From NCBI GenBank assembly GCA_017430945.1, contig JAFRMB010000161.1:1-22074 (forward strand): a stretch of 22,074 bases of DNA, in the 5' to 3' direction. The translations under genes were made by a program, and so were the position numbers. Below the pieces are notes generated by a model, which did not search any database, was not told where the DNA came from, and saw only the letters and a program-made list of their open reading frames with translations. Numbering within the stretch: position 1 is the first letter of the stretch; every line of letters starts with the position of its first letter. This DNA is from Clostridia bacterium. Lineage in GTDB: Bacteria > Bacillota_A > Clostridia > Christensenellales > Aristaeellaceae. Below, in pieces: positions 13,591 to 19,818 of the stretch.

Positions 13591-14988
13591 ATGAATACCG
13601 ATATCGTTATCATCGGCGCGGGACCGGCAGGCATTTTCACGGCGCTGGAGCTTCTCCGCAGGGGCAGTAAAAAGCGTATCACCATCTGCGAAAAGGGCGC
13701 GGCCATCGAAGACCGGCGCTGTCCAAAGGCAAAGACGCGGGTCTGTGTCAACTGCAAGCCCTACTGCCACATCACGACCGGCTTCTCAGGGGCCGGCGCA
13801 TTTTCGGATGGAAAACTGTCGCTGAGCTGCGAGGTGGGAGGCGATCTGCCCGCGCTGATCGGCGCGGAGCTGGCGCAGGAGACGATAAACTACGCAGACG
13901 GCATCTACCTGGAGTTCGGCGCAGACACCCGCGTGGAGGGCATCGGCAACACAGAGGCGGTCAAGGATATCCGAAAACGCGCCATACAGGCCGGGCTCAA
14001 GCTTGTGGACTGCCCGATCCGGCATCTGGGCACGGAGAAAGCGCAGAGCATCTACTACGCCATCGAGCAGTTCCTTCTGAACAATGGCGTTGAGATCCTG
14101 TTCGGCTGTGAGTGCCGAGACCTCATCCTGAAGGACGATGTATGTCTGGGGGTGCGCGTGATCTACCAGGGGCAGGAGCGCGAGATCCTTGCCACACGCA
14201 CGGTGGTCGCCACCGGACGCCGCGGCGCAGACTGGCTGGAGGGGCTGTGCGCAGAGCACGGCATTGCCCATTCGCCCGGCACAGTGGACATCGGCGTTCG
14301 CGTGGAATGCCGCAACGAGGTGATGGAGAAGGTCAACGAGGTGCTGTATGAATCCAAGCTCATCGGCTATCCCAAGCCATTCAAGAACAAAGTGCGGACC
14401 TTTTGTCAGAATCCGGGCGGCTTCGTCAGCCAGGAGAACTACGACAACAACCTTGCCGTGGTCAACGGGCATTCCTACAAGGAGCGCAAATCGGATAACA
14501 CGAACCTGTCTATCCTGTGCAGCCACAACTTTTCCGTGCCCTTCAACCAGCCCATCGCCTATGCCCAGAAGGTGGGCGAGTTGACCAATATGCTCGGTGC
14601 CGGGCATATCCTGGTGCAGCGTTTCGGAGATATCCTGGACGGGAAGCGCACGTGGCAGAAGGAGCTTGAGCAGTCAAACGTCCGGCCGACGCTGCCGGAC
14701 GCCGTCGCAGGCGACATCACTGCCGCCATGCCCTATCGGGCGATGATCAACATCATCAACTTCATACAGGCCATGGACCATGTGGTCCCTGGCTTTGCCA
14801 GCTATGAGACGCTGCTGTACTCCCCGGAACTCAAGTTCTACTCCAATCGGGTCAAGATGGACGATCACTTCACCACATCCATCCGGGGGCTTCATTGTCT
14901 GGGCGACTCCAGCGGCTGGACGCGCGGGCTCATGATGGCCAGCGTCATGGGCGTGCTGATGGGCAGACGCATCGCTGAAGAGACATGA
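13591..14988 (+). CDS. FAD-dependent oxidoreductase (COG2509-like dehydrogenase)
   Basis: This 465-aa flavoprotein belongs to a conserved but functionally undefined FAD-dependent dehydrogenase family. The dinucleotide-binding motif GAGPAG is at residues 9-14, followed by an acidic residue (E34). Four Cys follow (C44, C52, C55, C59) just before GFSGAGAFSDGKL, a family hallmark. The C-terminal GDSSGWTRGLMMASVMG is the usual second FAD-contact region. No membrane segment is seen, so it should act in the cytoplasm; the substrate is unknown. GAAAGGA (13578-13584) lies 6 nt before the ATG at 13591, which fixes the start over an in-frame ATG at 13576. No obvious promoter lies in the 133 nt after pheT. 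It converges on the SH3-protein gene. Confidence 0.85.
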   Translation: MNTDIVIIGAGPAGIFTALELLRRGSKKRITICEKGAAIEDRRCPKAKTRVCVNCKPYCHITTGFSGAGAFSDGKLSLSCEVGGDLPALIGAELAQETINYADGIYLEFGADTRVEGIGNTEAVKDIRKRAIQAGLKLVDCPIRHLGTEKAQSIYYAIEQFLLNNGVEILFGCECRDLILKDDVCLGVRVIYQGQEREILATRTVVATGRRGADWLEGLCAEHGIAHSPGTVDIGVRVECRNEVMEKVNEVLYESKLIGYPKPFKNKVRTFCQNPGGFVSQENYDNNLAVVNGHSYKERKSDNTNLSILCSHNFSVPFNQPIAYAQKVGELTNMLGAGHILVQRFGDILDGKRTWQKELEQSNVRPTLPDAVAGDITAAMPYRAMINIINFIQAMDHVVPGFASYETLLYSPELKFYSNRVKMDDHFTTSIRGLHCLGDSSGWTRGLMMASVMGVLMGRRIAEET

Positions 14989-15026
14989 GCAAGAAAACAT
15001 GTAAGAATAACGGGATCGAAACGACC

Positions 15027-15056
15027 GATGGGCAGCCGCGCGAACGGCTGCCCATC
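15027..15056. terminator. Bidirectional terminator between the oxidoreductase and SH3-protein genes
   Basis: A perfect 12-bp stem GATGGGCAGCCG/CGGCTGCCCATC (15027-15038/15045-15056) with a 6-nt loop lies between two convergent genes. U tracts are weak on both sides (GTTTTCC on plus further down, CGTTTCG on minus). Confidence 0.72.
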
Positions 15057-15106
15057 ATCATATCGTTTTCCTACCGGTCCGAGGGACCCGGCATGCGGTG
15101 CGGAGA

Positions 15107-16225
15107 TCATTTCAGATACTGCAATTCCACGAATCCCGTATAGGATTTGCCGTATTTGTCCGGAAGGGTTGTGACCTTTGCACGGCTGTCCATCGCGTCG
15201 ACCAGCCACATCTGAGTGCCGGTGGGCACGGTGGCGACGATGGCACTTGACTTCTTTGTGCCTTCGCGGATGTTGACACCTGCCGTCGTGGTGATCAGCT
15301 TGTATTCGCCCGGTCCGCGCTGTTTGGTATCCAGGAAGATGAACGGGATATAGTAGCAATCCTCTTCAAACTGTACACGCGCCCAGAAGCGATTGTTGTC
15401 GATGGCCAGCAGCGTCATCGGCGCATTCTTTGCTACCTTGACGCGCCCGCTCAGATCGGTCGATGTCTTGAACATGAAGTTGCCGTCCGCCTGAGTATAG
15501 ACGGGGATGTTGAGATCGTTGGGATTCGTGGTCGTGAGGTCTTCCGTCTTTGCAAAACCGATGAAATCGCTCATGGAGCGGATCTTTGCCCATTCACCGC
15601 GCGTTTCAAGTAGCGTCACCTGCTCGCCGAAATACAGTGTATCCAATTTGGTATCCAGGCGGTAATCATAATACACGGTCATCGTGTTCTTGGCACACCA
15701 GGCAGGTACACCTTTGGCATATTTATTGAAATCCATGCGGGGACGCTGTACATATCCGCAATGATTGCCCTTCTCGACGCGGAACCAGTCGCCCAGTGGC
15801 GTCATAGCTACCAGATGGATCTCATCGTTCCGGTAAAGCCGGCCCAGGATATCGGAATTGGCGTCAGGACAGCGGTGTACGTTGATCGCGCTTTGCTGGC
15901 AATAGACGGTCATATTCAGGGTATTGAGGTTCTGCCTGGTCAGAAATTCGCTTTTGCAGTATCCGAGCACGCGGTTGACGGTATAGACCTTTGCCCAGCC
16001 CTTCTTTTCCCAGACGACCTTGATGTCCTTCGCATAGGGGACGACCTCGGCCACACGTGCTTTTGTGCTGGGCGAATCGTAGACATCCATGCAATAGGTA
16101 TTAACGTAGAACACGGGTGCGTCGGCATCCTGATAGCTGATGGACGCGTGGGAGACCGGACACATGACCGTTGAGATCACGAGGATCAGCGCCAGACAAA
16201 GCATGCGCACGGATGACCTCAGCAT
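15107..16225 (-). CDS. Secreted protein with tandem bacterial SH3-like repeats
   Basis: This 372-aa protein starts with a Sec signal peptide (about 1-27; hydrophobic core LCLALILVISTVM, likely cut after SHA). The mature part is several SH3b-like modules recognised by repeated motifs: a hydrophobic strand, an Asn/Val-rich loop, G-x-W-x-[KR]-[IV] (for example KKGWAKVY, RGEWAKIR) and a closing GY/GF strand. The last module has GVNIREGTKKSSAIVATVPTG, a textbook SH3b start. Such modules often bind cell-wall peptides, but no catalytic domain is present, so it may be an adaptor or surface-retention protein. The C-terminal 150 residues are clearly paralogous to the protein at 16492-17967. GGGGGAG precedes the ATG by 6 nt. 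It has its own promoter. Confidence 0.82.
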   Translation of the reverse strand: MLRSSVRMLCLALILVISTVMCPVSHASISYQDADAPVFYVNTYCMDVYDSPSTKARVAEVVPYAKDIKVVWEKKGWAKVYTVNRVLGYCKSEFLTRQNLNTLNMTVYCQQSAINVHRCPDANSDILGRLYRNDEIHLVAMTPLGDWFRVEKGNHCGYVQRPRMDFNKYAKGVPAWCAKNTMTVYYDYRLDTKLDTLYFGEQVTLLETRGEWAKIRSMSDFIGFAKTEDLTTTNPNDLNIPVYTQADGNFMFKTSTDLSGRVKVAKNAPMTLLAIDNNRFWARVQFEEDCYYIPFIFLDTKQRGPGEYKLITTTAGVNIREGTKKSSAIVATVPTGTQMWLVDAMDSRAKVTTLPDKYGKSYTGFVELQYLK

Positions 16226-16277
16226 GATCCGCTCCCCCTTTCCAAAATTGCATAAAACGCCTATTTACCTCATACAC

Positions 16278-16286
16278 ATTATAACA
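16278..16286 (-). promoter_or_regulatory. Extended -10 promoter for the first SH3-protein gene
   Basis: The minus strand reads TGTTATAAT about 55 nt upstream of the ATG at 16225. No good -35 is visible, consistent with an extended -10 promoter. Confidence 0.65.
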
Positions 16287-16385
16287 TGAACTTGCGTTTA
16301 TTATGATGCAAATGTCTGAATAAAGTATGAATAATGTTCAAATCGATACGGTGGGCGCGGCCGGGCTGCGGATCAAATGAACGAC

Positions 16386-16450
16386 AAAACACCCCCGCAG
16401 AAAAGCAGACCGGCAATCAAAAGAGACGCGGGGTTTTCTGAGGGGGTGTT
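16386..16450 (-). terminator. Long-stem terminator downstream of the second SH3-protein gene
   Basis: AACACCCCC (16388-16396) pairs with GGGGGTGTT (16442-16450), and directly inside it CAGAAAA (16398-16404) pairs with TTTTCTG (16434-16440), leaving one mismatch and a 29-nt loop. On the minus strand the 3' arm runs into GTTTTG. It lies 42 nt after the stop at 16492. Confidence 0.65.
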
Positions 16451-16491
16451 GAAAAGGCTTGCTTCGATGTGGGTCGAGGCCGGAACAGAGG

Positions 16492-17967
16492 TCACTCGCC
16501 CTTCAGGGATCGCAGGGCGACGAAGCCCTGAGCCGCCGGCGTGACGCCGTCGCTGATGGTGACGACCTTTGCGGTTGTGCCGGATACGCCGGCCAGATAG
16601 ACGCGCGTGCCGGCCGGCAGCGTAGAGATGACATCGGTGCTGTTGCGATAGAGCGGAGCGTCCTCTGAGACGGTGACCGTGCGATAGCCTTTTCCAACGC
16701 GCGTGGGCGCAACGAGCACGTAGGGCGTGAAGTATTTGCGGCGGCCGTATTTGACCAGCGCCCAATATTGGGAGCTGTCGACGCCGAGAAGCGTGAGCTT
16801 CGCATTCTTGCCGATGTTTGCGGTACGCGCTTCATCCGAGGCCTGATGGTAGAGGATCCTGCCGGAGACCTGCGCGTAGACGGCGGTATTCATGCCGACG
16901 GGATTTGCGTTCGTGAGCGCGGCAGCATCGCAGTAAGCTACATAGCCGGCAGAAGAACGTATCTTGGCGATGGCACCGTTCTCAAGGGTGCCGACCAATG
17001 TGACAGGCTGGCCGAGCGACAGGCTGCCGATCTGCCGCCAGCTCTCGGGGTTCACGAGCAAAGGCGTGGTGCTGGTGGAACACCACATCGTCGTACCCGT
17101 CTGTGCAGCCGGTTGATCATCGAGCGCGAAGCTGGGGACATATCCATAGATCGAGCCGTCCGTGACGCGGGCCCATAGCCCGTCATCGGTGATGGCGACC
17201 ATGGTGATGGTGTCGCCCATATTCAGCCAGCGATATCGGCCGGAACGTTTGGCGGGCGCTTTACTGAGCGCAAGGCGAGGGGGCTGGACATACATCAGCT
17301 TCGAGAGCGTGTTGGGATCGGTGGCTGAAAGCTGATTTGCCAGACAATAGCCCTTTTTACCGTTTGGATTGACGACGCACGCCCACTCGTCGTTGATACC
17401 GACCACGGTGACCTGCTGTCCAAAGGTCAGCACCGTGATCGTTCGAGCATAATCCTTGGGCGAACGGCGAACTTTGACCGTGGCAGTGGTGACGAACATC
17501 GCGGTGCCGCTGGCGGAGATGGAAGGCGCTGCGGATGCGTCGGGATCGAAAGGATTGTAACCGGGGATGGAAGTCGGCTGGCTCAGGCCAAAGGGATCAG
17601 AGGTCTTTGCGCCAGCAAAGGGATCGCCGTTTGGGCTCGTGCCGATGGCCGGCGAGGTCGCGGCGGGGCTGAGATTGAACAATTCGGCACCACTGACGTT
17701 TGTTCCCACTGTCGGGACGGGGACCGGCGTCGCGGCAGGTATGGGCGTGGCGCTGTCCTGTGTGGAAAATTGGGGCACAGCATCGTCGCCGCCATCTGTG
17801 ATCGGATCGGCGGTCCCGGATGCAGGATCATCAAACGGATTACCTGAGTCAACGGCAGGATCGTCAAACGGATTGCCGGATTCGGACAGCGCAGAACAAT
17901 AAGCCGATATGAGAAGAATGGCGGCAAGGACCGCGCAAAGCAGACGGCGGATGTTGAACAGAGTCAC
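16492..17967 (-). CDS. Secreted SH3-repeat protein with an N-terminal NPF-repeat linker
   Basis: This 491-aa protein has a Sec signal peptide (to about residue 26; the AYC-S site lacks a proper lipobox). A Pro/Asp/Ser/Thr-rich low-complexity linker (about 30-155) follows. It contains two perfect-core 11-residue repeats SGNPFDDPA and further NPFD/DPF motifs. Then come SH3b-like modules with NDEWACVV, DDGLWARVT and similar strands. The C-terminal region parallels the neighbouring protein at 15107-16225, module by module, so the two are paralogues. The start is taken as GTG at 17967, because AAAGAGAGG (17977-17985) lies 9 nt before it but only 3 nt before the ATG at 17973. It has its own promoter and terminator. 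A surface or wall-binding role is inferred; no enzyme domain is seen. Confidence 0.8.
   Translation of the reverse strand: MTLFNIRRLLCAVLAAILLISAYCSALSESGNPFDDPAVDSGNPFDDPASGTADPITDGGDDAVPQFSTQDSATPIPAATPVPVPTVGTNVSGAELFNLSPAATSPAIGTSPNGDPFAGAKTSDPFGLSQPTSIPGYNPFDPDASAAPSISASGTAMFVTTATVKVRRSPKDYARTITVLTFGQQVTVVGINDEWACVVNPNGKKGYCLANQLSATDPNTLSKLMYVQPPRLALSKAPAKRSGRYRWLNMGDTITMVAITDDGLWARVTDGSIYGYVPSFALDDQPAAQTGTTMWCSTSTTPLLVNPESWRQIGSLSLGQPVTLVGTLENGAIAKIRSSAGYVAYCDAAALTNANPVGMNTAVYAQVSGRILYHQASDEARTANIGKNAKLTLLGVDSSQYWALVKYGRRKYFTPYVLVAPTRVGKGYRTVTVSEDAPLYRNSTDVISTLPAGTRVYLAGVSGTTAKVVTISDGVTPAAQGFVALRSLKGE
17815..17880 (-). repeat. Two tandem 33-bp units encoding SGNPFDDPA repeats
   Basis: Two in-frame 33-bp units (17880-17848 and 17847-17815 on the minus strand) encode SGNPFDDPAVD and SGNPFDDPASG. 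The DNA units are similar but not identical, with mainly synonymous differences, so the peptide has been kept. They sit directly after the signal peptide. Confidence 0.8.
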
Positions 17968-17976
17968 GATCATCGA

Positions 17977-17985
17977 CCTCTCTTT
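17977..17985 (-). promoter_or_regulatory. Ribosome-binding site favouring a GTG start at 17967
   Basis: AAAGAGAGG on the minus strand is 3 nt from the in-frame ATG (17973) but 9 nt from GTG (17967). Normal spacing supports the GTG. Confidence 0.6.
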
Positions 17986-18006
17986 ATCGCTAAGTATTCA
18001 ACCTAT

Positions 18007-18012
18007 ATTATA
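18007..18012 (-). promoter_or_regulatory. -10 box for the second SH3-protein gene
   Basis: A perfect TATAAT on the minus strand lies about 40 nt upstream of the coding start. The -35 candidate TTTCAA at 17 nt spacing is weak. Confidence 0.6.
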
Positions 18013-18126
18013 ACCCAATCACGGACGTATTGAAAGATGCAATCGAAGTTAAATCTTTTGAATCGGAGGTTATCGCCTGGAGCAAGGGAAATGCAGGTTA
18101 AAATTGCGGCAAATGCCCTGCGCGCC

Positions 18127-18155
18127 TTGACATCAGGGCGACAAAATGATAAAAT
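18127..18155 (+). promoter_or_regulatory. Promoter of the str operon
   Basis: TTGACA (18127-18132) and TAAAAT (18150-18155) are 17 nt apart, and the -10 is extended by TGA (18147-18149). It drives the L7Ae-like gene and presumably rpsL, rpsG, fusA and tuf. It is divergent from the SH3-gene promoter. Confidence 0.88.
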
Positions 18156-18192
18156 ATTCAAGTGTGGGTTTATCTGAAAGGAGTGTGCGCGG

Positions 18193-18435
18193 ATGCTCGA
18201 ACGCTTGAAAAACAGCGACAAAGTCGTGGGCACGCGCAGACTCGTGCGTGCGATCCTGGCCGGTGAGATCGAAGAGGCCTATATCGCACAGGATGCCGAC
18301 CTTTACATCGTCCGCATGGTGCGCGATGCCTGCAACAGGATGGGTGTGCGCATGGTGCAGGCCGAATCCATGCAGAAGCTCGGCGAGGCGTGCGGTATCG
18401 AGGTCAGGACCGCTTCGGCCGGCATCAAAAAGTAG
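18193..18435 (+). CDS. rplGB: L7Ae/L30e-family ribosomal protein (YbxF-like, kink-turn binding)
   Basis: This 80-aa protein has the L7Ae/L30e fold: [26 protein letters not shown], then a helix and a C-terminal [10 protein letters not shown]. The B. subtilis homologue YbxF is 82 aa and binds kink-turn RNA. It occupies the same place, first before rpsL. The start at 18193 follows AAAGGAG with 9-10 nt spacing. It has its own strong promoter. Downstream, 101 nt separate it from rpsL and include a hairpin with a short T run. Because the family binds kink-turns, a role in regulating its own operon is conceivable but unproven. Confidence 0.9.
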   Translation: MLERLKNSDKVVGTRRLVRAILAGEIEEAYIAQDADLYIVRMVRDACNRMGVRMVQAESMQKLGEACGIEVRTASAGIKK

Positions 18436-18456
18436 GGGCGCCCACATCGCACAACG

Positions 18457-18498
18457 CTCTATTCTTCCAGGGTTGCGGAAGTTTATATAGAGGCTTTT
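18457..18498 (+). terminator. Attenuator-like hairpin between the L7Ae-like gene and rpsL
   Basis: CTCTAT (18457-18462) pairs with ATAGAG (18487-18492), enclosing CTTCC/GGAAG (18464-18468/18477-18481) with a 1-versus-5-nt internal loop. GC and four T follow at 18493-18498. It resembles a weak intrinsic terminator placed before rpsL; partial termination or regulation is inferred. Confidence 0.5.
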
Positions 18499-18536
18499 AC
18501 AATACTCAATACCAGTTCAGGAGGTGCTTTTCTTCA

Positions 18537-18911
18537 ATGCCGACGATCAATCAGTTGATCCACAAGGGTAGAGAAAAGGTAACCAGCAAGTCGAATTCCC
18601 CGATTCTGCAGTCCTGTCCGCAGAAGCGCGGCGTCTGTATGTCTGTCAAGACGCAGACCCCCAAAAAGCCGAATTCCGCTTTGCGTAAAATTGCGCGTGT
18701 TCGTCTGACGAACAACATCGAAGGTACCTGCTATATCCCCGGTATCGGCCACAACCTGCAGGAGCACTCGGTCGTGCTGATCCGCGGCGGCAAGGTCCGC
18801 GATCTCCCTGGCGTACGTTACCACATCATCCGCGGCGCTCTCGATGCTGCTGGCGTTGCCAAGCGCATGCAGGGCCGCTCCCTCTACGGCGCAAAGCGTC
18901 CGAAGAAGTAA
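18537..18911 (+). CDS. rpsL: 30S ribosomal protein S12
   Basis: This 124-aa decoding-centre protein has the conserved MPTINQL start, CPQKRGVC (27-34), [11 protein letters not shown] (41-51), [15 protein letters not shown] (71-85) and DLPGVRYH. D89, the usual RimO methylthiolation site, is present. It is the short clostridial form, lacking the insertion seen in B. subtilis S12. K43 is retained, but position 88, usually Lys (GGRVKDLPG), is Arg (GGKVRDLPG). The 60-65 stretch TNNIEGTCY also differs from the common TNGFEVT. AGGAGG precedes the ATG at 18537 by about 11 nt. It is the second gene of the str operon. Confidence 0.97.
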   Translation: MPTINQLIHKGREKVTSKSNSPILQSCPQKRGVCMSVKTQTPKKPNSALRKIARVRLTNNIEGTCYIPGIGHNLQEHSVVLIRGGKVRDLPGVRYHIIRGALDAAGVAKRMQGRSLYGAKRPKK

Positions 18912-19125
18912 GAGACAGGTTATACATCTATCTCTGTTTGGTGAAAACGACTTGACCGATCGGAGCGCATGTCCATTTGGAACGTGGGAATATGCGCGAG
19001 GGTCGTGAAGGCCGGGCTAATGCGGCAGCGCCAAATGCCGCAGGTGCTTTTACCTGTTTCTCGTTCACTTAACGTTCGTAATTTCCCGGCGAAACGCGCC
19101 GGCTCAAGAAATAGGAGGGACTGAA
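18912..19125 (+). other. Long structured gap between rpsL and rpsG
   Basis: This 214-nt gap holds no gene but several inverted repeats: GACC/GGTC (18954-18957/19001-19004) enclosing GCGCAT/ATGCGC (18965-18970/18992-18997); TGCGGC/GCCGCA (19021-19026/19037-19042), which competes with CAGGT/ACCTG (19041-19045/19052-19056, followed by TTTC); and CCGGC/GCCGG (19086-19090/19098-19102) just before the rpsG ribosome-binding site AGGAGGG (19113-19119). In E. coli S7 binds the rpsL-rpsG gap to regulate translation; a comparable role here is inferred. Confidence 0.5.
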
Positions 19126-19596
19126 ATGCCCAGACGTGGTTTTATCCCGAAGCGCGAAGTGCTTCCGGATCCTGTATACGGAACGACCATCATCACCAAG
19201 CTGATCAACCAGGTCATGTACGACGGCAAGCGCGGTGTCGCGCAGACCGTTTGCTACGATGCTTTTGAAACTGTCGCTGCCAAGACCGGCAAGGAGGCCA
19301 TCGAGGTCTTCAACCAGGCGATCGCGAACATCATGCCCGCCATGGAAGTCAAGGCGCGCCGCGTCGGCGGCTCCACCTATCAGGTGCCGATCGAGATCCG
19401 TCCCGAGCGCCGTCAGACCCTTGCCCTGCGCTGGCTGGTCATGTTTGCCCGCAAGCGCGGTGAGCGCAGCATGGCTGACCGCCTGGCCGGCGAGATCATG
19501 GATGCCGCCAACAACACCGGCAACGCCGTGAAGCGCCGCGAGGATATGCACAAGATGGCGGAGGCCAACAAGGCGTTCGCGCATTATCGCTGGTAA
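19126..19596 (+). CDS. rpsG: 30S ribosomal protein S7
   Basis: This 156-aa primary 16S rRNA-binding protein organises the head of the small subunit. Typical features are the [19 protein letters not shown] start, [20 protein letters not shown] central region (here [18 protein letters not shown]), [12 protein letters not shown], and the C-terminal [18 protein letters not shown] followed by HYRW. Length equals the family norm (156 aa). AGGAGGG with 6-nt spacing fixes the start at 19126. It lies between two unusually long structured gaps in the str operon. Nothing in the protein is aberrant. Confidence 0.97.
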   Translation: MPRRGFIPKREVLPDPVYGTTIITKLINQVMYDGKRGVAQTVCYDAFETVAAKTGKEAIEVFNQAIANIMPAMEVKARRVGGSTYQVPIEIRPERRQTLALRWLVMFARKRGERSMADRLAGEIMDAANNTGNAVKRREDMHKMAEANKAFAHYRW

Positions 19597-19638
19597 GCCG
19601 CATAACGGCACAGGCATACCAAAACTGTACAGGACCTG

Positions 19639-19748
19639 CTTCAGCACGCTACGAGTGGAGACCCGACGGGTTTCCGGTTTCGCCCCATGTGGCGAAACTG
19701 ATCCATGTCCATTTTGGTGGATGGCGGGATCACGATGGCGTGCTGAAG
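19639..19748 (+). ncRNA. Candidate structured RNA: four-way junction between rpsG and fusA
   Basis: A 110-nt block can fold into a compact junction. P1 is a perfect 11 bp, CTTCAGCACGC/GCGTGCTGAAG (19639-19649/19738-19748). P2 is 8 bp with one G-U, GGAGACCC/GGGTTTCC (19657-19664/19668-19675). P3 is a perfect 8 bp, GTTTCGCC/GGCGAAAC (19677-19684/19691-19698). P4 is 5 bp, GATCC/GGATC (19700-19704/19727-19731). P2-P3 and P3-P4 are joined by single nucleotides; the linkers next to P1 are 7 and 6 nt. No U tract follows. I do not recognise it as a known riboswitch or ribosomal-protein leader. The remainder of the 222-nt gap (19597-19638, 19749-19818) has no evident gene. Confidence 0.6.
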
Positions 19749-19818
19749 TACGCTCAGGACATCTGTTAACTTCGGATACCGAGTGTTGCAGAGACTTAAA
19801 GAAAGTAGGCAACTGACT

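Noticed and set aside
16388..16450. Miniature transposon ends
   Set aside because: The inverted repeat is short, lacks flanking direct repeats, and sits exactly where a terminator is expected.
17888..17905. Lipoprotein signal in the second SH3 protein
   Set aside because: The Cys after ISAY is preceded by Tyr, not Gly/Ala/Ser, so the lipobox is not met.
19639..19748. tRNA or tRNA-like gene in the rpsG-fusA gap
   Set aside because: It has four arms, but stem lengths (11/8/8/5), linker lengths and the absence of TTCGA or CCA do not fit a tRNA.
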